Shown: positions 8,880 to 17,901 of the stretch, piece after piece | How positions within the stretch are numbered: the stretch's first letter is position 1 | How the letters are laid out: each line of letters starts with the position of its first letter | DNA from: Isosphaeraceae bacterium | GTDB taxonomy: Bacteria > Planctomycetota > Planctomycetia > Isosphaerales > Isosphaeraceae | Length of the DNA stretch: 64,000 nucleotides | Direction: 5' to 3' | Assembly: GCA_021324445.1 (NCBI GenBank) | Contig: JAJPJC010000322.1 | Coordinates: forward strand, 1 to 64,000 | Position numbers and translations under genes: made by a program | Notes under the pieces: model-generated | What the model was told of the DNA's origin: nothing | The model's input: only the letters and a program-made list of their open reading frames with translations | Database searches by the model: none

Positions 8880-9153
8880 CGGTTCGCTCCTTCCTGAAGC
8901 GAGGAATGGTGGGTGATGCCCGGCGTCCATGCCGAGCCGGCCCGCTTGTATGCTCAAGAACGCTCGGAGTGTGCCAGTCTCCTCGCGATTTTTTGGTCCG
9001 GAGCGTGGCTCCGGTGGGAAACGAGACCGCAGACCTTGCCCGAAGCGCGCGGATCATCTCCCAGTACAACGCCATGAGATCATCCCAGGCGTCATCGATC
9101 GGAGAATCCGCCCGCCGGGTTTTCTTCGGCATTTCCGGAGAGGCCCATGAGTC

Positions 9154-11208
9154 TTACCAGATCCGCACGCGGCGGTCTGGCGGCAGCCAGAGCTTGTCGC
9201 CCTCCTTGACGTCGAAGGCCGCGTAGAACTCGGGAAGGTTGCGCACGACGCCATTGCAGCGGAACTCCATGGGGGAGTGGGGGTCCATGGTCAGTCGACG
9301 CAACAGCTCGGCGTCGCGGTACTTGGAGCGCCAGATCCGGGCGTAGCCGAGGAAGAACCGCTGCTCACCCGTCCAAGCATCGAGGACCGGCGGCTCGGTC
9401 CCACCCAGGGAGAGCTTGTACGCCTTGTAGGCGATGGCCAAACCTCCCAGGTCGCCGATGTTCTCGCCGATGGTGAGCGCTCCGTTGACGTGCTGGCCGG
9501 GGAGTTGCGGGGGCTGAAAGCCGTTGTATTGCTCGATCAGCATCTGGGCCCGCTTCTCGAACTCCTTGCGGTCGGCATCGGTCCACCAGTTCTTCAGGTT
9601 GCCGTCACCATCGTACTTCGACCCCTGGTCGTCGAAGCCATGACCGATCTCGTGGCCGATGACCGCGCCGATGCCGCCGTAGATCACGGCGTCGTCGGCA
9701 TGCATGTGGAAGAACGGCGGCTGGAGGATGGCGGCCGGGAAGACGATCTCGTTGAAGCCGGCTTCGTAGTAGGCGTTGACGGTCTGAGGCGTCATCTGCC
9801 ACTCGGTCCGGTCCACCGGCTTGCCCAGCTTGGCCAACTGGCGGTCGAACTCGAACGCGTCGGCGCGGCGGAGATTGCCCACCAGGTCATCGCGGCGGAT
9901 CACCAGCTTGGTGTAGTCGCGCCACTGGTCCGGATAACCGATCTTGGCCGTGAACTTGGCGAGCTTCTCCAGGGCCTTGCGCCGGGTCTCCGGGCTCATC
10001 CAATCGAGGTCCTGGATGTCCTGGCGATAGGCTGCGATCAGGTTGCGCACCAGGTGCTGCATCCGCGCCTTGGCTTCGGGCGGGAAATGCCGCGCGACGT
10101 AGAGCTTGCCGGCCGCCTCGCCCAGGGCGTCCTCGACGACGGCCACGCCCCGCTTCCAGCGCGGGGGGAGCTCGCGGGCGCCGGAGAGCCGCCGCTCGAA
10201 GTCGAACGATTCGTCGACCATCGCCTTGTTCAAGTCCTGAGCCGACGCGCGGATCACGTTCCAGGCCAGCCAGGTCTTCCACTGGCTCAAAGGGATCTCG
10301 CGATACGCCCGGGCCATCGCCGTGAGATACTCGGGCTGCCGGACGATGACCTCTTGCACACCCTTGGCTCCGATGACGTCGAAGTAAGCCGCCCAATCGA
10401 AGCCGGGGGTCAGTGCCTCCAGCGCCGCGCGATCTTTCTTGTTATAGGTCAAGGTCCGGTCGCGGCTCTTGACCCGGTCCCAATGGCTCTGGGCCAGGCG
10501 GGTCTCCAGGGCCATGACATCCCTGGCCGCGGCGGCGGGCTCGGGCCGGCCGGCCAGCGCGAACATCCGCTCCAGGTGCCTGAGGAACGCCTCCCGGATG
10601 CCCTGGAACTTCGGGTCCCGATAATAGGACTCGTCCGGCAGGCTGAGGCCGTCCTGAGCCAAATAGACGACGTTCTGATCGGACCGCTTGGCATCCGGGT
10701 CCACCGTCAATTGGAACAACCCGCCGATCCCCTGGCGCTGCAGCGCGGCGAGGGTGCGGAGGAAGCCCGGCTTGTCGGCGATCGCCTCGACGCGGGCCAG
10801 CTCGTCCCGGATCGGCGTGAGGCCCAGGTCCTCGATCCGCTTCTCGTCCAGGAAGCTGGCATAGAGGTCGCCGATCTTGCGGGCCTCGGAGCCCGCCGGC
10901 GCGTCGTTCCGGCCAGCGGCCTCCTCGATGATCGCGCGGAGATCCCGCAGCGATTTGTCCCGGAGCTCGATGAAGGAGCCGTACCAGCCGTACTCCGCGG
11001 GGATCTCGGCCTCGGTGAGCCAACCCCCGTTGACGTACCGGAACAGGTCATCCTGGGGCCGAGCCTTGACATCGAAGCCCGATTTCTCGATCCCCGAGCG
11101 GGGGCTGCGGTCCGCGGCGCCGGCACCCCGGCCCACCGCCCAGAGGATCCCCGCCAAGCCCACCGCCACCAGCACCCATCCTGGCGCCCTGAACATGGTC
11201 CGTCTCAT
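9154..11208 (-). CDS. M13 family zinc metallopeptidase (neprilysin/PepO-like)
   Basis: A 684-residue M13 peptidase, a large zinc endopeptidase acting on peptides outside the cytoplasm. The start at 11208 has CAGGAG upstream and opens a signal/anchor segment (MFRAPGWVLVAVGLAGILWAV). The M13 N-terminal domain begins at DDLFRYVNGGWL. Catalytic features are complete: NAYYEAGFNEIVFPAAILQPPFF, zinc motif HEIGHGFD (His519, Glu520, His523), third ligand in ENIGDLGG (Glu582), and the C-terminal EFRCNGVVRN with the conserved substrate-binding region. It ends in the usual VRIW, close to the family's terminal Trp. Length is normal for the family. Confidence 0.93.
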   Translation of the reverse strand: MRRTMFRAPGWVLVAVGLAGILWAVGRGAGAADRSPRSGIEKSGFDVKARPQDDLFRYVNGGWLTEAEIPAEYGWYGSFIELRDKSLRDLRAIIEEAAGRNDAPAGSEARKIGDLYASFLDEKRIEDLGLTPIRDELARVEAIADKPGFLRTLAALQRQGIGGLFQLTVDPDAKRSDQNVVYLAQDGLSLPDESYYRDPKFQGIREAFLRHLERMFALAGRPEPAAAARDVMALETRLAQSHWDRVKSRDRTLTYNKKDRAALEALTPGFDWAAYFDVIGAKGVQEVIVRQPEYLTAMARAYREIPLSQWKTWLAWNVIRASAQDLNKAMVDESFDFERRLSGARELPPRWKRGVAVVEDALGEAAGKLYVARHFPPEAKARMQHLVRNLIAAYRQDIQDLDWMSPETRRKALEKLAKFTAKIGYPDQWRDYTKLVIRRDDLVGNLRRADAFEFDRQLAKLGKPVDRTEWQMTPQTVNAYYEAGFNEIVFPAAILQPPFFHMHADDAVIYGGIGAVIGHEIGHGFDDQGSKYDGDGNLKNWWTDADRKEFEKRAQMLIEQYNGFQPPQLPGQHVNGALTIGENIGDLGGLAIAYKAYKLSLGGTEPPVLDAWTGEQRFFLGYARIWRSKYRDAELLRRLTMDPHSPMEFRCNGVVRNLPEFYAAFDVKEGDKLWLPPDRRVRIW

Positions 11209-11371
11209 GCGCTCCTGATCCTCGATCGTGCCAGAGCCCGACGACGAGTTGCCCTCCGTTGGAACAAGCCTCTCACCGGGTGATCTCCTCTCATCGTGGA
11301 CGGAGGAGCCTGGCGCGACAAGAGCAAACGGCACGAGACCAGACGGGGTCAGGAAACCCGCCGCTCGAGAT

Positions 11372-12820
11372 TCATCTCTGAGCGGGAGTCCGATTCGTTG
11401 CCCCTGGGGTCGAAGGATCGCGGCTCAGCTCGACTGAAGAGTTTTCCATCTCGTTGAATCGCCGTTCCAGCTCGGCGAGCCGATGCTCCAGGGCGTCGAC
11501 GCGCGCGGCGAGGCCCGACAACGAGCCAACAGGAGGCCCCGAGTTCCTCGTGCCCTTGCCCCTGACCACGGTCGGATCATACGGCACCCGCTGCGCCGGG
11601 AGGTTGTAGTGGTAGAACGACTGATTAGCCTTGGGCGCAGCATCCGGGCTGGTGTAGTCGTAGAACGACTTAGCCTTGGGCGCAGCATCCGGGCTGGTGT
11701 CGGGTGCAGCACTCTTGGGATCGGGCGAGGGAATCGGGGCGGCATCCGGCGCATTCTTGGCCGCTTCCTCCGCGCCACCGGCGTGGACCCCGGCACCTTT
11801 GGCCTCCGCCCTGCGGTCGGATTTCGCCCGCTCCAGGTTCCGTTGCGAGCCGCCCAGGGCTTGGAGGATCCGGTCGAGCTTTCGCTCCAGCACGCTGAGG
11901 CGATCATCCGCCTGGGGACTCCAGCCCGCGGAATACTGCGCCAGGACGACGCCCGTCGTCATGACCGCCGCGGTGAGGCCCAGGGCAATTCCCTTGAATT
12001 TCGCGAGCAACATGGCTTTGAGAACTCCTTGAGTCAGAGTCGCGACCGAGGCCGTTGCGGCCTCGGCCAGGGCGGCACCGGCCGCGACGCACGTCGCGGA
12101 CCGGATCGTGGAATCGACCAGCGAGAAGGGGACCAGGAGCGTCCGGGCCTGGGCCTGGCGCATCAGCGCCGTGTCCAGGGCGAGGGCCGAGAGGGCCAGT
12201 CCCCGCCGGGCCAGGCGCTGCCGCAACAATGCCTTGGCCCGGGCCAGCCGGCTGGAGAGGGTCCCCTCGGGGATGCCCAGCCGCTGGGCCGCCGCCCGGC
12301 GCGACAGGCCGTCCAGCTCGCACAGGACCACGGCGCCACGGTACCGTTCCGGCAGACGGGCCAGCTCCTCGTCGAGGATCGCGCGCAGCTCGTCGAGGAT
12401 CGGCGCTTCGTCATCCGCCGGCCGGCCTTCCGATCCAGACATCGCATGCATCCGTTGTTCGCGCGCCTTGCGGCGCGTGGCGCGGGCGCGGGCGTCGAGG
12501 GCCGTCCGGCAGGCGACGCCGAAGAGCCAGTTGGCCAGTTGCTCGCGCCGCGCGATCGATCCCGCCTTCCGCGCCAGGACCAGGAACGTGGCCTGGAACG
12601 CGTCCTCGGCCTCGTGCCGGTCCCCCAGCACGCGGCGGCAGACGCCCAGGACCATCGGCCCATAACGCTCGACCAGGGCTGCGAACGCCGCTTCCGCCGC
12701 CTCGTCCCGCCGCCCGACGAACCGGCCCAGCAATTCGGCGTCGCCGAGATGACCCGCCGCCCCGTGGCGGAACAAGCCATCCAACTGCTTCCACACGCCG
12801 CGCGACGATGCGCCCAGCAT
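11372..12820 (-). CDS. ECF-type RNA polymerase sigma factor with long C-terminal extension
   Basis: A 482-residue sigma-70 family ECF factor of the planctomycete type. Sigma-2 is evident (LVERYGPMVLGVCRRVLGD, HEAEDAFQATFLVLARKA, QLANWLFGVA), as is sigma-4 (LPERYRGAVVLCELDGLSRRAAAQRLGIPEGTLSSRLARAKALLRQ with a helix-turn-helix). After about residue 200 comes an extension: a hydrophobic segment (GIALGLTAAVMTTGVVLA), a coiled-coil seed (RLSVLERKLDRILQALGG), a low-complexity region with a tandem SPDAAPKA repeat, and a second coiled coil (ALEHRLAELERRFNEME). The probable membrane segment suggests a built-in regulatory tail in place of a separate anti-sigma factor; that is inference. Start 12820 is the first Met before the conserved domain. 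Confidence 0.88.
   Translation of the reverse strand: MLGASSRGVWKQLDGLFRHGAAGHLGDAELLGRFVGRRDEAAEAAFAALVERYGPMVLGVCRRVLGDRHEAEDAFQATFLVLARKAGSIARREQLANWLFGVACRTALDARARATRRKAREQRMHAMSGSEGRPADDEAPILDELRAILDEELARLPERYRGAVVLCELDGLSRRAAAQRLGIPEGTLSSRLARAKALLRQRLARRGLALSALALDTALMRQAQARTLLVPFSLVDSTIRSATCVAAGAALAEAATASVATLTQGVLKAMLLAKFKGIALGLTAAVMTTGVVLAQYSAGWSPQADDRLSVLERKLDRILQALGGSQRNLERAKSDRRAEAKGAGVHAGGAEEAAKNAPDAAPIPSPDPKSAAPDTSPDAAPKAKSFYDYTSPDAAPKANQSFYHYNLPAQRVPYDPTVVRGKGTRNSGPPVGSLSGLAARVDALEHRLAELERRFNEMENSSVELSRDPSTPGATNRTPAQR
11611..11700. repeat. 45-bp tandem duplication inside the ECF sigma gene
   Basis: A 31-base block at 11625-11655 recurs exactly at 11670-11700, giving a 45-base period, and the flanking GTAGAACGACT is shared too. 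It encodes two copies of a SPDAAPKA...SFYxY unit in the C-terminal extension. The period is a multiple of three, so the frame is kept. Confidence 0.85.
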
Positions 12821-13305
12821 GGTGCGTCTCCCCGGTCTGCGTCCCCGCCCACTGTCCGATACCTTGACCCGACCGCCCGGCGCGTCCCAGTTTTCCCCGA
12901 GATTCTCGAAGCCGCCCATCCCGGCCCGATCGCAGCCAGCCTCGTTCGGGCCGGCCTCGTTCGCATCATCTGAAATTAAACGAGTTTGCGTCAATGGACC
13001 GCGGCTTACCCACGAGCGGCGATCGGTCGCCGGCCTCCTGTCTCCTCGGCCGTGGTCCCCGCGACCACTTCCGCGGAGTGCCCGGTCACAATCGACCATG
13101 CACCCACCATGGAGCCCGATGCCCTGGGAGGAGGCGCGGAAGGACCGCGGATGTCTTGCCCACGGCGGTGGCACGTGAGTTGCATCTATCCAGACTTCAG
13201 AACGTCCACGCGTGAGCAGAGCAGCATGAATCGTGGACCCGACGCTCGTCTCGTGGGAGAGAGCTACGAAGTACGTCTTGGGACGTCTGCTCCGGAGGTT
13301 CAGCC
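12821..13305. other. divergent intergenic region, no gene recognised
   Basis: Lies between the sigma factor (minus) and the exported Thr-rich protein (plus), so it should carry both promoters. An AT-richer patch sits at about 12970-12990. On the minus strand it contains TTGACG, a possible -35 element, but no clear -10. CCGGAGG at 13292-13300 is the ribosome-binding site of the downstream gene. Open frames here look non-coding. Confidence 0.4.
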
Positions 13306-14454
13306 ATGTTTCACCCCTGGAAAACCACCTTGCTTGAGGCCGGTTCTCCGCGATCGCGTCGCGACCGGCGGCGCTTCGTTCCGACGCTCTCGGGTTCGCT
13401 TTCCCAACTGGAGGATCGGGTGGTCCTCTCGGCGGCGTCGCATGCCGCGGCGGTGGCCCACAAGGCTGCGGCCCTCGCGGGGACCCACGCCGGTCAAGTC
13501 GTGACCGGTCTGTATGAATCCATTCTTGCGACCAAACCCAGCGAGACCCAGTTGATCAAGGGGGTCGCCGAGGTGCGCCAGGGACACGAAAAGGCCCTCC
13601 GCAACCAATTGATCAAAGCGGCCCAGAAGGAGCATGCACCGGTCGCGGCCAAGACCACGGTGACGGTCTCCGTATCGGCAGCCGGCTCCAGCAAGCCCAT
13701 CACGAGCTTCTCGACCACCTTTACGGGGGCATCGCTCACGCCGGCTCAGATCAATCACGTGACTCAATTGGCCGCACAGAACTTCCGGGCCATGTCCGTG
13801 GCTCTGGCGTCCCCGGGCACCGGGGGGCCCCTCTCGATGTCGGTCTCGACGACCCGGACGATCGGAACGACCGGGAGAATAACCACCGTGACCTCGACCA
13901 TCGCGACCAACGCCGGCACCAACACCACGACCGTGACCACCACCACAGGGACCCCGCCAACCACGACCACCACCCCGACCACCACGACCACCACCCCGAC
14001 CACCACGACCTCCTCCACCACCCCGACGACCACCACGACCACCACGACCACGGCGGCGGCCCTGGTGCAAGCCGTGCTCCTCGCGTTGGAAGGCGTGGCG
14101 ACGCCGGTGACGGCCCTGGGACCGACGAACACCTCGTCGATCACATCGGGGTTGGGCTCAGGGCTCAGCCAGCTCGGGCTCAGCTCGCTGGCGCTCGGTT
14201 CGCTCCCGCTCAGCATGTCGGCGATCACCCCGTTGACCTTGGTCAACTCGCCGGTCAATCCATCGCCGGTCGTCAACCCGTTCCCCACGGTCCGCTCGCC
14301 GATCAATTCGTCGCCGGTTGGCAACCCGCTCCCAGCAGGCAACTCGCCGATCAATCCGTCGCCGATCGGCCAGACGTTCCCAGCAGGCAACTCGCCGATC
14401 AATGGCTCGCCGATCGGCACGCTCCCCATTGTGACCCCGGTGAGCACAATTTGA
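13306..14454 (+). CDS. exported Thr-rich repeat protein with LEPR-XLL-like N-terminal motif
   Basis: A 382-residue protein of unknown function. Near the N-terminus (residues about 28-45) it has RRFVPTLSGSLSQLEDRVVLSA, with LEDRVVLS matching the LEPR-XLL-like motif common at the start of large planctomycete exported proteins. A helical, lysine-containing region follows (ETQLIKGVAEVRQGHEKALRNQ). Then comes a Ser/Thr beta-like region, a nearly pure Thr/Pro stretch (about 205-248), a hydrophobic linker, and four roughly 16-residue repeats of an NSPINPSPIG type. A surface or matrix role is likely. The ribosome-binding site CCGGAGG supports the start. Confidence 0.7.
   Translation: MFHPWKTTLLEAGSPRSRRDRRRFVPTLSGSLSQLEDRVVLSAASHAAAVAHKAAALAGTHAGQVVTGLYESILATKPSETQLIKGVAEVRQGHEKALRNQLIKAAQKEHAPVAAKTTVTVSVSAAGSSKPITSFSTTFTGASLTPAQINHVTQLAAQNFRAMSVALASPGTGGPLSMSVSTTRTIGTTGRITTVTSTIATNAGTNTTTVTTTTGTPPTTTTTPTTTTTTPTTTTSSTTPTTTTTTTTTAAALVQAVLLALEGVATPVTALGPTNTSSITSGLGSGLSQLGLSSLALGSLPLSMSAITPLTLVNSPVNPSPVVNPFPTVRSPINSSPVGNPLPAGNSPINPSPIGQTFPAGNSPINGSPIGTLPIVTPVSTI
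13941..14052. repeat. ACC/ACG-rich microsatellite coding poly-Thr
   Basis: Imprecise tandem ACC/ACG/CCG triplets encode the Thr/Pro tract of the exported protein, with a longer-order unit of about 21-24 bases (CCGACCACCACGACCACCAC) repeated. Length polymorphism by slippage is expected and would remain in frame. Confidence 0.8.
14245..14427. repeat. four degenerate 48-bp repeats in the exported protein gene
   Basis: Four units encode variants of NSP(I/V)NxSP(I/V)GNxxPxG with a period near 16 residues. The last three are the most alike (AACTCGCCGATCAAT recurs at about 48-base spacing). Confidence 0.75.
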
Positions 14455-14989
14455 CCAACCGAGGGAACCCTTCGAAGGGCGAGGCTCCGTCCCCCAGCCG
14501 GATTTCCTCCGGAGCTTCGCCCTGCCGCGAGCAAGCCGGTGCGATGGCCCCGACAGGCCACGCCACGGCCTCCCGGGGAACCGACCACCCCGGCCGGGTG
14601 AGTCGCTTCCCCGCGAGCGGTGGTCAGTGGTCGGCGACGAGAGGGGGCACTTCTCCCCACCCCTCTCCTCCTGACCACTGACCACTGTCCAGAACTTGAC
14701 GACTGTCCAGAACTCTCCCGTGCCACCCCCGCCCGCTTTCCCAGCCGCCCACGACGATCCCGGATCATCGTCTCTTCCCTCCGTGCCGGAAGAATTTCGA
14801 CCGGGATCCGACGAATCCTCTTGTTGAGCGGCTCCCTGATCGGCCACTCGGTTGAGAGCCCGCCAGCCACCCCCAGAGATCTCCTGGACTGGTTCTCCGC
14901 CACCCCCTTGACCTGGATGCTGCAACCCCCGTATGCTCAAGTCAGACAAAACGCCTGAAAGTTCAGACAAAACGACTATGGGAGGGATG
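14455..14989. other. intergenic region with GTGGTCAGTGGTC inverted repeat
   Basis: No convincing gene in these 535 bases. GTGGTCAGTGGTC at 14620-14632 is answered by GACCACTGACCAC within 14672-14687, so the pair can form a hairpin. ACTGTCCAGAACT then occurs twice (about 14684 and 14702). The region separates the Thr-rich protein from the BlaI/M56 pair and contains that pair's control region at its 3' end. Confidence 0.6.
14942..14974 (+). promoter_or_regulatory. paired TCAGACAAAACG direct repeats upstream of blaI-like gene
   Basis: TCAGACAAAACG occurs at 14942-14953 and exactly again at 14963-14974. The 21-base spacing is two helical turns, so both copies face the same side of DNA. They end 15 bases before the start codon of a BlaI-type repressor, a family that autoregulates. 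An operator role is inferred. Confidence 0.45.
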
Positions 14990-15484
14990 ATGGCTCGACC
15001 GGCGCGGGACATCACGGAATCGGAGCTGGGGGTCTTGCGGCTGCTCTGGGAGCGGGGGCCGGCGACGATCCGGCAGGTGACGGAGGTCATGTATCCCGGC
15101 GGCGGCGCGGCGCGGTACGCGACGGTTCAGAAGCTGCTCGATCGGATGGAGGCCAAGGGATACGTCCGGCGCGATCGGACGATGTACGTCCACGTGTTCA
15201 CGGCCGTTCTGGATCGCGACGAGCTGATCGGCCGACGGCTCCGCTCGCTGGCCGAGACGCTCTGCGACGGCTCGCTGACGCCGCTCTTGACTCACCTGGC
15301 GCGGGCCCAGGATCTGACCGAGGAGGACCGCCTGGCGCTGCGGGCGATCATCGAGGAGCCCGAAGTCCCGGAGGATCGCGCGGACCCGGGTCCGGGATCG
15401 GATTGGCCTCGACAGGGAGGATCCGGACCGCCGGCATACCGCCGCCGCTCCTGCGGCGGCGGTGGGAGCGGACCCGGGGATTGA
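14990..15484 (+). CDS. BlaI/MecI/CopY family transcriptional repressor
   Basis: A 164-residue winged-helix repressor of the BlaI/MecI family, which is released from DNA when a partner membrane peptidase is activated. Family sequence: ITESELGVLRLLWERGPATIRQVTEVMY, ARYATVQKLLDRMEAKGYVRRDR, then a dimerisation domain ending ALRAIIEE. The last 40 residues are Gly/Pro/Arg-rich and not family-like. GGAGGG at 14981-14986 is directly followed by ATGATG; the ATG at 14990 gives the better spacing. The partner M56 peptidase begins 41 bases downstream on the same strand. Confidence 0.88.
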   Translation: MARPARDITESELGVLRLLWERGPATIRQVTEVMYPGGGAARYATVQKLLDRMEAKGYVRRDRTMYVHVFTAVLDRDELIGRRLRSLAETLCDGSLTPLLTHLARAQDLTEEDRLALRAIIEEPEVPEDRADPGPGSDWPRQGGSGPPAYRRRSCGGGGSGPGD

Positions 15485-15525
15485 CGACGATCCGCAACAC
15501 CGGAAGCTGAGGAGGCCCGTTGCGC

Positions 15526-17802
15526 ATGGAACGGCTGGTCCAGGACATGCTGAGCAACGCGATGGCCGTGACCGTCCTGGCGGCGGTGGTGGCCATCCTG
15601 GGCCGGACCTGCCGCCGGCCAGCCCTGATCCATAGCCTCTGCCTGTTGGCCCTCGTCAAGCTGATCACGCCCCCGGTCGTGCCAGTGCGCTTGCCAATCC
15701 TGGCCCGCGCCGCGGCGGCTGGACCGACCGAGCCGGCCAAGATCGTTGCGGCCGAGCCGCGCGACGAGCCGCCGGTCGAGATCGGCACGGCGAGGTCCGT
15801 CGCCGAGGCCTTCACTGGACCGGTTGGGGTGCCGCGCTCGGGCGAGACCCCCGCCGACAATCCATCCCTGGTGATCCCGCCTCGCGAGGACTCAGGCCGC
15901 GGCTCGATTCTTGCGGCTGTGGGTCGATGGGAGCCGCTCGTGCTGGGCCTGGTCCTGGCCGGCGCCCTCGGCTGGTGGTCGCTGGCGGTCGCGCGGATCG
16001 TCCGCTTCCACCGCGTGCTGCGGCAGTTCCGGCCGGTGACCGACGACTGGCAGGCCCGGACCGACGAGCTGGCCGGACGACTCGGTTTGCAGCCCTGCGC
16101 AGCGGTTTGCCTGGTCCCGGGGGAAGTCCCTCCGATGCTCTGGGCACTCGGGACGCGTCCCCGGCTGCTGGTGCCGCTGAAGCTCTGGGCGAACCTGGGT
16201 GAACCGGAGCGGACGGCGCTGTTGCTCCACGAGCTGGCGCACCTGAAGCGGCGCGACCACTGGGTCCGCTGGCTGGAACTGTTCGTCGCCGGACTGTACT
16301 GGTGGCACCCGGTCGTCTGGTGGCTCCGCCGCGCCTTGCGCGAGGCGGAGGAGCAGTGCTGCGACGCCTGGGTCGTCTGGGCCATGCCCCAGAATGCCAG
16401 GACCTACGCGGCCGCCCTCCTGGCGGCGCTGGAATTCGTCTCGGGTGCTCGGACCACCCCGGCCGCGGGCATCGCCCCGGCCACACTCGGCAATGGTCAT
16501 GTTTCCTGCCTGAAACGGAGGTTGCGAATGATCGTGCGCGCCAAGACCCCCAAACGCCTCTCCTGGGCCGGACGACTCGCCGTGATGGGACTCGCCGCCC
16601 TGCTCCTGCCCCTGGCCCCAAGCTGGGCCCAGAAGGACACCACCGAACCTGCTCGCACCGACCTGGACCGGCGGGCCGACCGGGTGGACCAGTTGGTCCA
16701 GGACGACTTGAAGTCACTCGAACCTCACGAAGCCCTCGCGCGGGTGGAGATGAGGGAATGGAACCTTGAGCGTGAGCTCGGAACAGTTGACGAGGCCTTG
16801 AAGGGCATCAGGAGGATTGCCAAGAATCCTGATAAGGATCCGGCTGGGGTCGTGTATCGGAAGCGACGCGACGACCTGGTGCAAGAGTACAACAGACTCC
16901 AGGACACTAAGCGTACCCTGCTGGCCCAGCTCCGGGCCGATGACAAGGACGACACGCCCAAGGAGAGCCAGGGTCGCGAGACGGCCGAGCGGATCGAGGC
17001 CCACTTGAAGGAGCTGATCGAGAAGCTGGGCAAGGAGCTGGGGCCGGTCGGTGATGAGGTCCGCAAGGCGCTGGAGCGGGCCGTGGGTGAGGTCCATCGG
17101 TCGCTACAGAAGGAGGGGATGACCGCGGACGACCTGAGCCGCGCGCTGGATCGGTCGCGGGAGGAGCTGCGCAAGTCGTTCCGAAGCGGCGGGCCGGTTG
17201 AGAAAGAGATGCGCGAGGCCCTGGAGCGCGCGCGCAAGGACATGAGCGACGCCATGGAACGCGGCCGCCAGGAGATGGAGCGGGCTCGCGAGCGGATGCG
17301 CGAGGAGATGCAATCTCGAAGGGAGGACGCGCGGAAGCGGGCCGAGGAGGCTCGCGAGGCGGCGCGGGGACGTGAGCGCAAGGGGAGCGATCTCCGCAGT
17401 CTCGACCGGGCGAAGTCGAAGCGAGAGGAGACCGAGAAGGCGGAGGGTCCAGCGAACCGTCAGGAGCTGGAGGCCGCGCGGCGGCAGATCCGCGAGCTGG
17501 AGCAACGGCTGCGGACGGCGACGCGACGGCTCGAGGAGCTCCAGCGCCGGGAGGCGACGCGGGGCGACAGACCACGGCGCGGAGCGACTCCGCCCGAGGC
17601 GCCGGCTCGGTCTCGTCCCCCGGAGCCGCCACAACCCCCGGCAACCACTCGCCCAGCACCGCCCCGCGAAGCCGCGCCGGGCCCGCGCGGCAATCCGAAT
17701 GAACGCCGGCTCCGCGAGCTCGAGGAGAAGATGGACCGGCTCCTGCGGGAACTCGAGAACCTGAAGCGCGAGAAGACGGTCCGGAGCGACTTCCTGCGCT
17801 GA
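15526..17802 (+). CDS. M56 family (BlaR1-like) membrane peptidase with long coiled-coil domain
   Basis: A 758-residue BlaR1/MecR1-type membrane metallopeptidase, expected to sense a signal outside the membrane and cleave the BlaI-type repressor encoded just upstream. The N-terminal third has membrane segments (about 12-50, 140-160) and the zinc motif HELAH (His235, Glu236, His239), followed by HWVRWLELFVAGLYWWHPVVWWLRR and EEQCCDAWV. A further membrane segment lies at about 345-365. The penicillin-binding sensor of BlaR1 is absent; residues about 385-690 are highly charged, heptad-like, predicted coiled coil, then a Pro-rich stretch and a final short coil. GGAGG at 15511-15515 supports the ATG at 15526. 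Confidence 0.88.
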   Translation: MERLVQDMLSNAMAVTVLAAVVAILGRTCRRPALIHSLCLLALVKLITPPVVPVRLPILARAAAAGPTEPAKIVAAEPRDEPPVEIGTARSVAEAFTGPVGVPRSGETPADNPSLVIPPREDSGRGSILAAVGRWEPLVLGLVLAGALGWWSLAVARIVRFHRVLRQFRPVTDDWQARTDELAGRLGLQPCAAVCLVPGEVPPMLWALGTRPRLLVPLKLWANLGEPERTALLLHELAHLKRRDHWVRWLELFVAGLYWWHPVVWWLRRALREAEEQCCDAWVVWAMPQNARTYAAALLAALEFVSGARTTPAAGIAPATLGNGHVSCLKRRLRMIVRAKTPKRLSWAGRLAVMGLAALLLPLAPSWAQKDTTEPARTDLDRRADRVDQLVQDDLKSLEPHEALARVEMREWNLERELGTVDEALKGIRRIAKNPDKDPAGVVYRKRRDDLVQEYNRLQDTKRTLLAQLRADDKDDTPKESQGRETAERIEAHLKELIEKLGKELGPVGDEVRKALERAVGEVHRSLQKEGMTADDLSRALDRSREELRKSFRSGGPVEKEMREALERARKDMSDAMERGRQEMERARERMREEMQSRREDARKRAEEAREAARGRERKGSDLRSLDRAKSKREETEKAEGPANRQELEAARRQIRELEQRLRTATRRLEELQRREATRGDRPRRGATPPEAPARSRPPEPPQPPATTRPAPPREAAPGPRGNPNERRLRELEEKMDRLLRELENLKREKTVRSDFLR

Positions 17803-17829
17803 GCTGCTCCTACACCGCGACAGCCTGGC

Positions 17830-17852
17830 CCGGACACCAGGACGGTGTCCGG
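17830..17852. terminator. hairpin between convergent genes
   Basis: CCGGACACC and GGTGTCCGG form a perfect 9-bp stem with a 5-base loop. It lies between the ends of the M56 gene (17802) and the convergent DUF1549 gene (17902). No T-run follows on either strand, so if it terminates transcription it is not a classical intrinsic terminator. Confidence 0.45.
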
Positions 17853-17901
17853 AGGCCCGGTCACGAACGAGAGGATGCGGATTCCCGCGCCGGCTCGCCG
17901 A

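Noticed and set aside
8566-9132. Minus-strand frame of 188 codons after the M13 gene
   Set aside because: The first 45 residues look protein-like, but there is no ribosome-binding site and it overlaps a better-supported small gene (8691-8879) in another frame.
13941-14052. Possible CRISPR-like array in the triplet repeat
   Set aside because: Units are imprecise short triplets in a coding frame, with no spacers of uniform length and no cas genes.
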